Shown here piece after piece: positions 1 to 6,046 of a stretch of DNA of 20,688 bases; the stretch's first letter is position 1, and each line of letters begins with the position of its first letter. The DNA is taken from positions 1 to 20,688 of the forward strand of contig URGO01000045.1 in NCBI GenBank assembly GCA_900547435.1, written 5' to 3'. The notes under the pieces were generated by a model. That model saw only the letters and a list, made by a program, of their open reading frames with translations, did not search any database and was not told where the DNA came from. The position numbers and the translations under genes were made by a program. The stretch comes from an uncultured Parabacteroides sp. Lineage in GTDB: Bacteria > Bacteroidota > Bacteroidia > Bacteroidales > Tannerellaceae.

Positions 1-2
1 AA

Positions 3-92
3 CGGGATGATAAATTGTTAGTAAATAATAGAGTAACAAAAAAGTTCTACTTGCGAGTAGCTTTGCGAAGAGCGAAAACAGGAATTAATTAA
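3..92 (+). CDS. C-terminal fragment of an upstream gene, product unknown
   Basis: One frame is open from the window edge for 29 codons and ends in TAA at 90-92, while the other two plus frames hit stops within the first 21 bases. The residues are basic, ending in ALRRAKTGIN. A good hairpin terminator begins five bases after the stop, which is what the end of a real gene would look like. The fragment is too short to assign to a family. It could also be chance readthrough of non-coding DNA, so confidence is moderate to low. Confidence 0.4.
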   Translation, partial: RDDKLLVNNRVTKKFYLRVALRRAKTGIN

Positions 93-96
93 AAGG

Positions 97-133
97 AAGC
101 CTCATAGTTGTTTGGACTATGGGGCTTTGTTTA
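97..133 (+). terminator. Intrinsic terminator after the upstream gene
   Basis: Arms at 97-108 and 116-127 pair over 12 bp with a single G-T wobble and a 7-nt loop, followed by a T-rich run (TTGTTTACTTTT). On the opposite strand the stem is followed by CCTTTTAATT, so weak bidirectional use is possible. It separates the upstream gene from the rpoN transcription unit. Confidence 0.7.
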
Positions 134-318
134 CTTTTCCGGCCCTTCGTGGCATATCTTCCATAAATGGGAAAACATATTGAAAAGAAAAAAACGGGCA
201 TCCACAGATGACGATAAGAAGCATCTCTTCAAGGAATTATCTATAGAGAAAAACAAGCTCACGTTCTCTATTCACAACGTTTATCTTTTATTTCGTAATC
301 TACTTAAACAAAAAAGCC

Positions 319-326
319 TATATTTG
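319..326 (+). promoter_or_regulatory. Promoter -7 box for rpoN
   Basis: TATATTTG matches the Bacteroidetes -7 consensus TAnnTTTG and lies 33 bases before the rpoN start codon. This would give a leader of roughly 27 nt. No clear TTG is visible at the expected -33 distance. The stretch from 134 to 318 shows nothing else I can identify: a 77-codon open frame across it overlaps both the terminator and this promoter. Confidence 0.55.
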
Positions 327-359
327 CATATTCATAATTAGGATAAAGGTTGATTTGAG

Positions 360-1826
360 ATGTTAAAACAACAGTTACGGCAACAATTACAACAAAAGCT
401 TTCCCCGCAACAAATCCAAGTGATCCGGTTGCTGGAGCTTCCGGCTATTGAATTGGAAGAAAAGGTAAAACATGAGCTGGAAGAGAACCCGGCATTGGAA
501 GAAGGGAAAGAAATGCCGGATGAATTTGACCAAGCCGATGGGGAAATCGGCGAGAACTCGGATTCAATGACTGAAAACAACGAGGGGGAGGATGATTTGT
601 CGTTGGGTGATTATCTGACTGAAGATGATATTCCTGATTATAAACTCCAAGAAATACGAGACAAATCCACAAAAAAAGAAGATATTCCCTTTTCGGTGAG
701 CGAATCGCTGAACGAGTTCTTGTTGCAACAACTCGGATTCCGCAATTTGCCGGACAAGGAGATGAAGATTGCGGAATACATCATCGGGAATATAGATGAT
801 GACGGGTATTTACGCCGGGACTTAGGCGCCATTGCAGACGACTTGATGTTTCAGGCGGGATTAGATATTTCAGAAAAGGATGTAGAAAATATCCTGAAAA
901 TGATCCAAGACTTCGAACCGACAGGCGTAGGCGCAAGGAATCTGCAAGAATGCCTGTGCATTCAATTACAAAAGAAGGAACAGACACCGGAAACGCCTAT
1001 CGCCATCCAGATTATCCAACATTATTTTGAAGACTTCAGCCGGAAGCATTATGAAAAGATATTGCGCGGATTGGACATCTCGGAAGAGACATTAAAAAAG
1101 GCCATCCGCGAAATCACGCTTCTTAACCCCAAACCGGGCAACGCATGGGGAGGAACCATGGAAACGGCCATGAGCCAAATTATTCCAGATTTTATCGTGG
1201 ATTCTAATAATGGTGAGATTACCTTGTCGATGAACAACCGAGGCATCCCGGACTTACGCATCAACAAGGAATATCAGGATATGTTCCAAGATTATACAAG
1301 CAATAAGGCAAATCAGACGAGCGAACGGAAAAACGCTATACAATTTGTGAAGCAAAAACTGGACGCAGCTCAATGGTTCATCGATGCGGTCAAACAACGT
1401 CAGGAAACATTGATGCGGACCATGGAAGCTATCATTCAATTGCAACGGGAATTCTTCCTGACCGGTGACGAGGCGACCCTCCGGCCGATGATATTGAAAG
1501 ATGTCGCGGAAAAGACGGGGTATGACATCTCCACCATCTCGCGCGTCAGCAACAGCAAGTATGTACAAACCAACTTCGGGATTTACTCCTTGAAGTATTT
1601 CTTCTCGGAATCCATGCAAACCGATAGCGGAGAAGAGATTTCCACACGTGAAGTCAAGAAAATCATGAAAGAGCATATCGAAGCCGAAGATAAGCGGAAA
1701 CCGCTGACCGACGAAGAACTGGCAAGCATCCTCAAGGAAAAAGGATATGTGATTGCCCGCCGGACAGTAGCCAAATACCGCGAACAATTAGGCATTCCGG
1801 TTGCTCGGCTCAGAAAAGAAATATAA
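360..1826 (+). CDS. rpoN: RNA polymerase sigma-54 factor
   Basis: Sigma-54 directs core RNA polymerase to -24/-12 promoters and needs AAA+ activators to open DNA. The 488-residue product has every expected region. The Gln/Leu-rich activator-interacting region I spans about residues 1-48 (QQLQQKLSPQQIQVIRLLEL). An acidic region II covers roughly 49-115. The core-binding region follows, then the -12-recognition helix-turn-helix near residues 373-420 (ILKDVAEKTGYDISTISRV). The diagnostic RpoN box ARRTVAKYRE is at 466-475, close to the C-terminus. The ATG at 360 starts exactly at the conserved region I, and an AAAGG lies 10 nt upstream. The length is typical for the family. It is the first gene after a terminator and a consensus -7 box, and the next gene follows within 11 nt, so it probably leads an operon. 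Confidence 0.97.
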   Translation: MLKQQLRQQLQQKLSPQQIQVIRLLELPAIELEEKVKHELEENPALEEGKEMPDEFDQADGEIGENSDSMTENNEGEDDLSLGDYLTEDDIPDYKLQEIRDKSTKKEDIPFSVSESLNEFLLQQLGFRNLPDKEMKIAEYIIGNIDDDGYLRRDLGAIADDLMFQAGLDISEKDVENILKMIQDFEPTGVGARNLQECLCIQLQKKEQTPETPIAIQIIQHYFEDFSRKHYEKILRGLDISEETLKKAIREITLLNPKPGNAWGGTMETAMSQIIPDFIVDSNNGEITLSMNNRGIPDLRINKEYQDMFQDYTSNKANQTSERKNAIQFVKQKLDAAQWFIDAVKQRQETLMRTMEAIIQLQREFFLTGDEATLRPMILKDVAEKTGYDISTISRVSNSKYVQTNFGIYSLKYFFSESMQTDSGEEISTREVKKIMKEHIEAEDKRKPLTDEELASILKEKGYVIARRTVAKYREQLGIPVARLRKEI

Positions 1827-1837
1827 ATTTGCAGACA

Positions 1838-2458
1838 ATGAAACTCGCGGCAAACATATTATCCATCATATTCCACCCGTTATTGATGATAACCTACGGT
1901 GTATTACTGGCTTTGACCTATACAACGCTGGCTATTTATCCGATGCAACTGAAGCTATGGGTCCTTGCAGGTGTGTTTATGATGACGGCATTCGTTCCTG
2001 CCCTATTCATCTTCCTCATGATAAAGATCGGCAAGAATGGCGATTATGAATTGACCAACCGGACCGACCGGACAATGCCTTACCTGGTTTATATCGCTTC
2101 GGTAATAGCTTGCGTATTGTATCTTTCCAAAATGCTAATGCCGGTATGGGTACTTTCTTTAGTATTCGGTACGGCCGTTGCCATGCTGATAGCCATGTGC
2201 ATCAATTTCTTTTGGAAAATCAGCGCACACATGATCGGGATCGGAGGACTGTTAGGAGGAATCATGGGCATATCGCGGGTCTATCTGCTTAATCCCTATT
2301 GGGCATTCATCATCGTCCTGCTTATTGCCGGACTATTGGGAGGTGCAAGAATCCAATTGAAGAAACATACTCCGGCACAAGTTTACGCCGGATTCGGACT
2401 GGGATTTATAAGTATTTATATATCTTCATTATTAAGTTATTTCTATTTTTTCATTTAA
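1838..2458 (+). CDS. PAP2-like integral membrane protein
   Basis: This hydrophobic protein of 206 residues has about six membrane segments and resembles the PAP2 lipid phosphatase superfamily. What remains of the signature: NRTDRTMPY at 74-82 resembles the first motif. SAHMIGIGG has His131 where the PSGH motif sits. ARIQLKKHTPAQ keeps Arg171 and His177 with the right R-x5-H spacing, but the following Asp is replaced by Gln181. Catalysis of phosphate-ester cleavage is therefore uncertain. I prefer the ATG at 1838, 11 nt after the rpoN stop; a TTG at 1829 in the same frame would add three residues. Neither start has a clear Shine-Dalgarno sequence, which is common in this phylum. Co-transcription with rpoN and gcvH is likely from the spacing. 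Substrate unknown. Confidence 0.75.
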   Translation: MKLAANILSIIFHPLLMITYGVLLALTYTTLAIYPMQLKLWVLAGVFMMTAFVPALFIFLMIKIGKNGDYELTNRTDRTMPYLVYIASVIACVLYLSKMLMPVWVLSLVFGTAVAMLIAMCINFFWKISAHMIGIGGLLGGIMGISRVYLLNPYWAFIIVLLIAGLLGGARIQLKKHTPAQVYAGFGLGFISIYISSLLSYFYFFI

Positions 2459-2470
2459 AGCACAAAAGAT

Positions 2471-2851
2471 ATGAATTTTCCAACAGATGTAAAGTACACA
2501 AAGGATCATGAATGGATTCGTGTAGACGGAGATGTAGCGTATGTAGGTATTACAGATTATGCACAAAGCGAATTGGGTGAAATCGTTTACGTAGACATTA
2601 CCACCGAAGGCGAAACCGTTGGCAAAGAAGAAGTTTTCGGAACCATCGAAGCCGTAAAGACCGTATCTGATTTGTTTATGCCGGTTAGCGGAGAGGTACT
2701 GGAGGTCAATCCGGAACTGGAAGATGCTCCGCAACTGGTCAACGAAGATGCCTATGGCAAGGGCTGGATTATCAAGATTTCCGTATCTGACCCTGCCGAA
2801 CTGGACGATTTGCTTGATGCAGATGCCTACGAAAAGACAATTAACAAGTAA
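2471..2851 (+). CDS. gcvH: Glycine cleavage system H protein
   Basis: The H protein is the cytoplasmic shuttle of the glycine cleavage system. It carries the aminomethyl intermediate on a lipoyl arm between the P, T and L proteins. At 126 residues the length is standard. The N-terminus (KYTKDHEWI) and the lipoylation site EAVKTVSDL are conserved; the lipoyl-accepting lysine is Lys63. The C-terminal part (NEDAYGKGWIIKI) is also typical. The gene begins 12 nt after the PAP2-like gene. The other glycine cleavage genes (gcvT, gcvP) are not in this window, so this is a stand-alone gcvH, as is frequent in Bacteroidetes. It is followed by a 94-base gap containing an inverted heptamer repeat. Confidence 0.97.
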   Translation: MNFPTDVKYTKDHEWIRVDGDVAYVGITDYAQSELGEIVYVDITTEGETVGKEEVFGTIEAVKTVSDLFMPVSGEVLEVNPELEDAPQLVNEDAYGKGWIIKISVSDPAELDDLLDADAYEKTINK

Positions 2852-2859
2852 ACAAAATG

Positions 2860-2933
2860 AAATTGAAAATTGGAGGAACAACGGAAACTCCTCTCCTCTT
2901 CCAATTTTCAATTTTTAATTCCTAATTTTCAAT
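2860..2933. repeat. Inverted 7-nt repeat element between gcvH and purE
   Basis: The left side has two units of an AAATTGA-type heptamer (2860-2873). The right side has five complementary units, TTCCAAT, TTTCAAT, TTTTAAT, TCCTAAT and TTTCAAT (2899-2933). Positions 2860-2874 and 2900-2914 form a perfect 15-bp inverted repeat around a 25-nt loop. It fills nearly the whole gcvH-purE gap and ends 12 bases before the purE start. As RNA it could form a strong hairpin. No run of T follows closely enough to make a convincing terminator. Confidence 0.75.
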
Positions 2934-2945
2934 CGACAAAAGAAG

Positions 2946-3452
2946 ATGACACCAATAGTAAGTATCATAATGGGAAGCACTTCCGACCTGCCTGTCATGG
3001 AGAAGGCCGCAAAATTCCTGGACGAGATGGAAATCCCGTTCGAGATGCACGCACTTTCTGCCCATCGTACACCGGAAGAGGTCGAGAAGTTTGCCAAAGG
3101 CGCTAAAGAGCGCGGTATTAAAGTAATCATTGCTGCGGCCGGAATGGCGGCACATCTGTGCGGGGTGATTGCCTCGATGACTACCGTGCCGGTAATCGGT
3201 GTTCCAATCAATTCAACATTAGACGGAATGGACGCCCTACTGGCTATCGTGCAAATGCCTCCGGGAATACCGGTTGCAACGGTTGGCATCAACGCTTCGC
3301 TTAACGCCGGCATTCTGGCGGTACAAATGTTGGCCGTAGGAGATGAAGCCCTGCAAACCAAATTGGCGCAATACAAGGAAGACTTGAAGAAGAAAATTGT
3401 TAAAGCCAACGAAGACTTGGCTAAAGTTTCTTTCAAATTTAAAACGAATTAA
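2946..3452 (+). CDS. purE: N5-carboxyaminoimidazole ribonucleotide mutase (PurE class I)
   Basis: This enzyme moves the carboxyl group of N5-CAIR to give CAIR in de novo purine synthesis, using the N5-CAIR made by PurK. The 168-residue product has the class I signatures. These are the phosphate-binding GSTSDLPVM near residues 10-18, the catalytic-loop SAHRTP with His40, and GMAAHLCG with His70. The C-terminal tail (about residues 150-168) is Lys-rich and slightly longer than in enterobacterial PurE. The ATG at 2946 sits directly before the conserved first strand (IVSIIMGSTSD). purK is not adjacent. The gene is flanked on both sides by inverted heptamer repeats, and its stop is five bases before the first possible ispG start. 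Confidence 0.96.
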   Translation: MTPIVSIIMGSTSDLPVMEKAAKFLDEMEIPFEMHALSAHRTPEEVEKFAKGAKERGIKVIIAAAGMAAHLCGVIASMTTVPVIGVPINSTLDGMDALLAIVQMPPGIPVATVGINASLNAGILAVQMLAVGDEALQTKLAQYKEDLKKKIVKANEDLAKVSFKFKTN

Positions 3453-3562
3453 GAAGAATGAAGAATGAAGAATTAAGAATGAAGAATGAAGGATTAAGAA
3501 TGAGGGATGAAGAATTGGCGACTTCTGATTCTTCATTCTTCATTCCCCATTCTTCATTTGAT
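3453..3562. repeat. Inverted heptanucleotide repeat overlapping the ispG start
   Basis: Nine direct heptamers of consensus GAAGAAT occupy 3453-3515 (variants TAAGAAT, GAAGGAT, GAGGGAT). After a 12-base spacer come four complementary ATTCTTC-type heptamers (3528-3555) and a degenerate fifth. Positions 3456-3473 and 3528-3545 are a perfect 18-bp inverted repeat. The unit is 7 nt, so 21 nt equals seven codons: the plus-strand reading frame through it encodes a heptapeptide repeat, MKNEELR, MKNEGLR, MRDEELA. In-frame ATGs recur at 3458, 3479 and 3500. The repeat begins immediately after the purE stop codon. Confidence 0.85.
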
Positions 3563-5389
3563 CCATTTAATTATTCCCGCCGGAAATCATCGGCGGTTCA
3601 GATTGGCAATACACCTTTAGGAGGAGAAAATCCGATTCGCATCCAGTCGATGGCCAATGTATCGACCATGAATACGGATGCAGCCGTAGCACAAGCCATC
3701 CGCATGATTGAAGCCGGAGCGGAATATGTCCGTTTTACGGCCCAAGGAGAACGCGAAGCGCATAATTTAGGCAATATCCGTCGTGCCTTGAACGAGAAAG
3801 GCTATGCGACTCCCCTCGTAGCCGATATCCACTTTAACCCGAAAGCCGCCGATGCAGCGGCTATCGAGGTAGAGAAAGTCCGCATCAATCCGGGTAATTA
3901 TGTAGACCGCGTCAAGACATTCAACCATCAGGAATATACGGATGAAGAATATGCCGCCGAACTCCAAAAAATCCGTGACCGGTTCGTGCCTTTCTTGAAT
4001 ATCTGCAAAGAGCACCATACGGCTATCCGAATCGGCGTAAATCACGGTTCTCTCTCAGACCGTATCATGAGCCGTTATGGAGATACGCCACGCGGGATGG
4101 TGGAATCGTGCATGGAATTCCTGCGGATTTGCCGAGATGAAGATTTTTCCGATGTAGTTATCTCGATAAAAGCCTCCAACACGGTAGTGATGGTAAAGAC
4201 GGTCCGTCTTCTGGTTGAAACGATGGACAAAGAGGATATGCACTATCCGTTGCATTTAGGTGTTACCGAAGCCGGTGACGGGGAAGACGGACGCATCAAG
4301 AGCGCGGTCGGAATCGGAGCTTTATTGGCCGATGGCATAGGAGATACCATCCGTGTCTCCTTGAGCGAAGAACCGGAAGCTGAGATTCCCGTAGCGCAAA
4401 AATTAGTGAATTATATCCTCGAACGCCAAGGACATCAACCTATTTCCGGAGAAACGGCCCTGGCTTACGACCCTATATCGTGCGAACGCCGGCGCACACG
4501 CGTTGTAGAAGGAATCGGTTACGGATGCCCCCCGGTGGTCATCTCAGACCGTTCGCAAGGTAATTTTGAGTTCAATCCGAATGCCCAACCGGACTATCTG
4601 TATATCGGTCAGGAGAATCCGGATAATTTGCCGGACAATTTCCGACTTTTGGTCGATGCCCATTTCTGGCACCCCCGCCCCAACGCATTCCCTTACTTTA
4701 TAGCCTCTGAAGCAGAAGAAATGAAGGAGCTGGATGCTCCGTTGAAATTTATCCGCCTGACATATCCGGACTTGACGGACAAGATGCTGCATATCTTGCA
4801 AGAAGACAAATCGGCGGTTGTAATCCTAAGTACGCACCATCAGAATGGTGTAGGCGAACAACGCGCGGCCTTGCATAAACTTTGGCGCACCGGCGTGGAT
4901 GTGCCGGTTATCCTGCATCGTGAATACAACGATAAAGAGATTGAATCGCTCCAATTGAAGTCATCTGCCGATTTAGGCGCGTTGCTTTTGGACGGATTCG
5001 GAGACGGGGTGATGTTGCACGACGAAGCTATCCCGGCATCGGTTCTGGACAATACGATGTTCGGCATCTTGCAAGCGGCCAAAGTACGCATCAGTAAGAC
5101 GGAATATATCTCTTGTCCGAGTTGCGGGCGTACGCTCTATGACCTGCAAACCACGATAGCCCGTATCAAAGAAGCCACCTCGCATCTGAGAGGTTTGAAA
5201 ATAGGAATCATGGGCTGCATCGTGAATGGTCCGGGCGAAATGGCGGATGCCGATTACGGGTATGTCGGTGCCGGCGTGAACCGCATCAGTCTTTATAAAG
5301 GGAAGGAATGTATTTTGAAAAACATTCCGGAAGAAGAGGCGGTAGAACGCTTGGTTCAATTGATAAAAGACAATGGAGATTGGCGATAA
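3458..5389 (+). CDS. ispG: 4-hydroxy-3-methylbut-2-enyl diphosphate synthase (IspG/GcpE), long form
   Basis: IspG reductively opens methylerythritol cyclodiphosphate to HMBPP in the non-mevalonate isoprenoid pathway, using a [4Fe-4S] cluster. The TIM-barrel part starts near residue 45 (GENPIRIQSM) and continues through PLVADIHFNPKAA and EKVRINPGNY. The C-terminal iron-sulfur domain has CPSCGRTL (Cys553, Cys556) and GCIVNGPGE (Cys587, Glu594), matching the four cluster ligands of E. coli IspG. At about 640 residues this is the long form with an extra central domain, as in Bacteroidetes, Chlamydia and plants; E. coli IspG has about 370. Family similarity begins only at DPFNYSRR (residue 35). 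Residues 1-34 come from the heptamer repeat, and I see no ATG between the repeat and the conserved region, so translation probably starts inside it (3458, 3479 or 3500). Confidence 0.95.
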   Translation: MKNEELRMKNEGLRMRDEELATSDSSFFIPHSSFDPFNYSRRKSSAVQIGNTPLGGENPIRIQSMANVSTMNTDAAVAQAIRMIEAGAEYVRFTAQGEREAHNLGNIRRALNEKGYATPLVADIHFNPKAADAAAIEVEKVRINPGNYVDRVKTFNHQEYTDEEYAAELQKIRDRFVPFLNICKEHHTAIRIGVNHGSLSDRIMSRYGDTPRGMVESCMEFLRICRDEDFSDVVISIKASNTVVMVKTVRLLVETMDKEDMHYPLHLGVTEAGDGEDGRIKSAVGIGALLADGIGDTIRVSLSEEPEAEIPVAQKLVNYILERQGHQPISGETALAYDPISCERRRTRVVEGIGYGCPPVVISDRSQGNFEFNPNAQPDYLYIGQENPDNLPDNFRLLVDAHFWHPRPNAFPYFIASEAEEMKELDAPLKFIRLTYPDLTDKMLHILQEDKSAVVILSTHHQNGVGEQRAALHKLWRTGVDVPVILHREYNDKEIESLQLKSSADLGALLLDGFGDGVMLHDEAIPASVLDNTMFGILQAAKVRISKTEYISCPSCGRTLYDLQTTIARIKEATSHLRGLKIGIMGCIVNGPGEMADADYGYVGAGVNRISLYKGKECILKNIPEEEAVERLVQLIKDNGDWR

Positions 5390-5406
5390 GCCCCATACTA
5401 TTAGGG

Positions 5407-5494
5407 TTATCACATAAGTGATAAACTCTTTTCACAATCGTGATAAACTCTTTTCATATACATGAAAAGAATATTTCACAGACGTGAAAAATAG
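5407..5494. repeat. Array A: eight alternating-orientation 11-bp half-units upstream of dut
   Basis: Read in steps of 11 bases from 5407, each step is a 7-nt arm plus a 4-nt linker, and orientation flips at every step. The arms are TTATCAC, GTGATAA, TTTTCAC, GTGATAA, TTTTCAT, ATGAAAA, ATTTCAC and GTGAAAA. The linkers are ATAA, ACTC, AATC, ACTC, ATAC, GAAT, AGAC and ATAG. Palindrome centres are therefore exactly 22 bp apart (5415.5, 5437.5, 5459.5, 5481.5). It occupies most of the 151-base gap between ispG and dut. I see no convincing TAnnTTTG box downstream of it. Confidence 0.85.
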
Positions 5495-5540
5495 AATATA
5501 TGGTTTATCTAACATAAAAACAAGAAGTAGACGAACAAAT

Positions 5541-5972
5541 ATGAAGGTACAAATTATCAACAAGTCACATCATCCCCTACCGAGCTACGCCACGTTGCAA
5601 TCGGCCGGTATGGACATTCGGGCAAACCTTTCAGAGCCTGTAGAAATCAAACCGTTAGAGCGCAAATTGATTCCTACGGGATTGTACATTGCTTTGCCGG
5701 ACGGGTACGAAGCCCAGATGCGTCCGCGTAGCGGATTAGCTTTGAAGCATGGCATAACGCTCTTGAACACGCCCGGAACGATTGATGCCGATTATCGCGG
5801 GGAAATCGGTGTGATTTTGGCGAACCTTTCCAACGAGCCATTTGTTGTAAATGATGGCGAACGGATTTGCCAAATGGTTATTGCCTCTTACCAGCAGGTG
5901 GAATGGCAACCGGTTGAGGTACTGAGCGAAACCGAGCGCGGAGCAGGCGGATTCGGGCACACAGGTAAATAG
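5541..5972 (+). CDS. dut: Deoxyuridine 5'-triphosphate nucleotidohydrolase (dUTPase)
   Basis: The enzyme hydrolyses dUTP to dUMP and pyrophosphate, keeping uracil out of DNA and feeding dTMP synthesis. All five trimeric-dUTPase motifs are present in the 143-residue product. Motif 1 is SAGMDIRA, with the metal-linked Asp. Motif 2 is RPRSGLALKHGI. Motif 3 is NTPGTIDADYRGEI, with the catalytic Asp and the uracil-contacting region. Motif 4 is GERICQMVI. Motif 5 is the Gly-rich C-terminal arm RGAGGFGHTGK. The frame stays open back to a GTG at 5484 inside array A. The ATG at 5541 starts directly at the family N-terminus (MKVQIINKS), so the shorter form is chosen. The TPR gene follows after 10 nt. 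Confidence 0.96.
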   Translation: MKVQIINKSHHPLPSYATLQSAGMDIRANLSEPVEIKPLERKLIPTGLYIALPDGYEAQMRPRSGLALKHGITLLNTPGTIDADYRGEIGVILANLSNEPFVVNDGERICQMVIASYQQVEWQPVEVLSETERGAGGFGHTGK

Positions 5973-5977
5973 GGAAC

Positions 5978-6046
5978 GAAGCATGAAGCATGAAGAATTA
6001 AACAGAAAGAAAAACAGGAATTGTCAATTGTCAAGGGTCAATAGTC
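5978..6046. repeat. Heptamer tracts at the start of the TPR gene
   Basis: Two short heptamer runs are present: GAAGCAT, GAAGCAT, GAAGAAT and the diverged TAAACAG (5978-6005), then AATTGTC, AATTGTC, AAGGGTC and AATAGTC (6019-6046). They supply the start codon and encode most of the first 22 residues of the TPR protein. The first run is closely related to the heptamer at the ispG start. The two runs are not inverted copies of one another. Confidence 0.6.

Noticed and set aside
108..341. 77-codon plus-strand open frame before rpoN
   Set aside because: It overlaps the terminator stem at its start and the rpoN promoter at its end, and has no recognisable motif.
5407..5494. Reading array A (and likewise B and C) as a CRISPR array
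   Set aside because: Spacers would be only 3-4 nt, repeat arms 6-7 nt, orientation alternates, and no cas genes are present.
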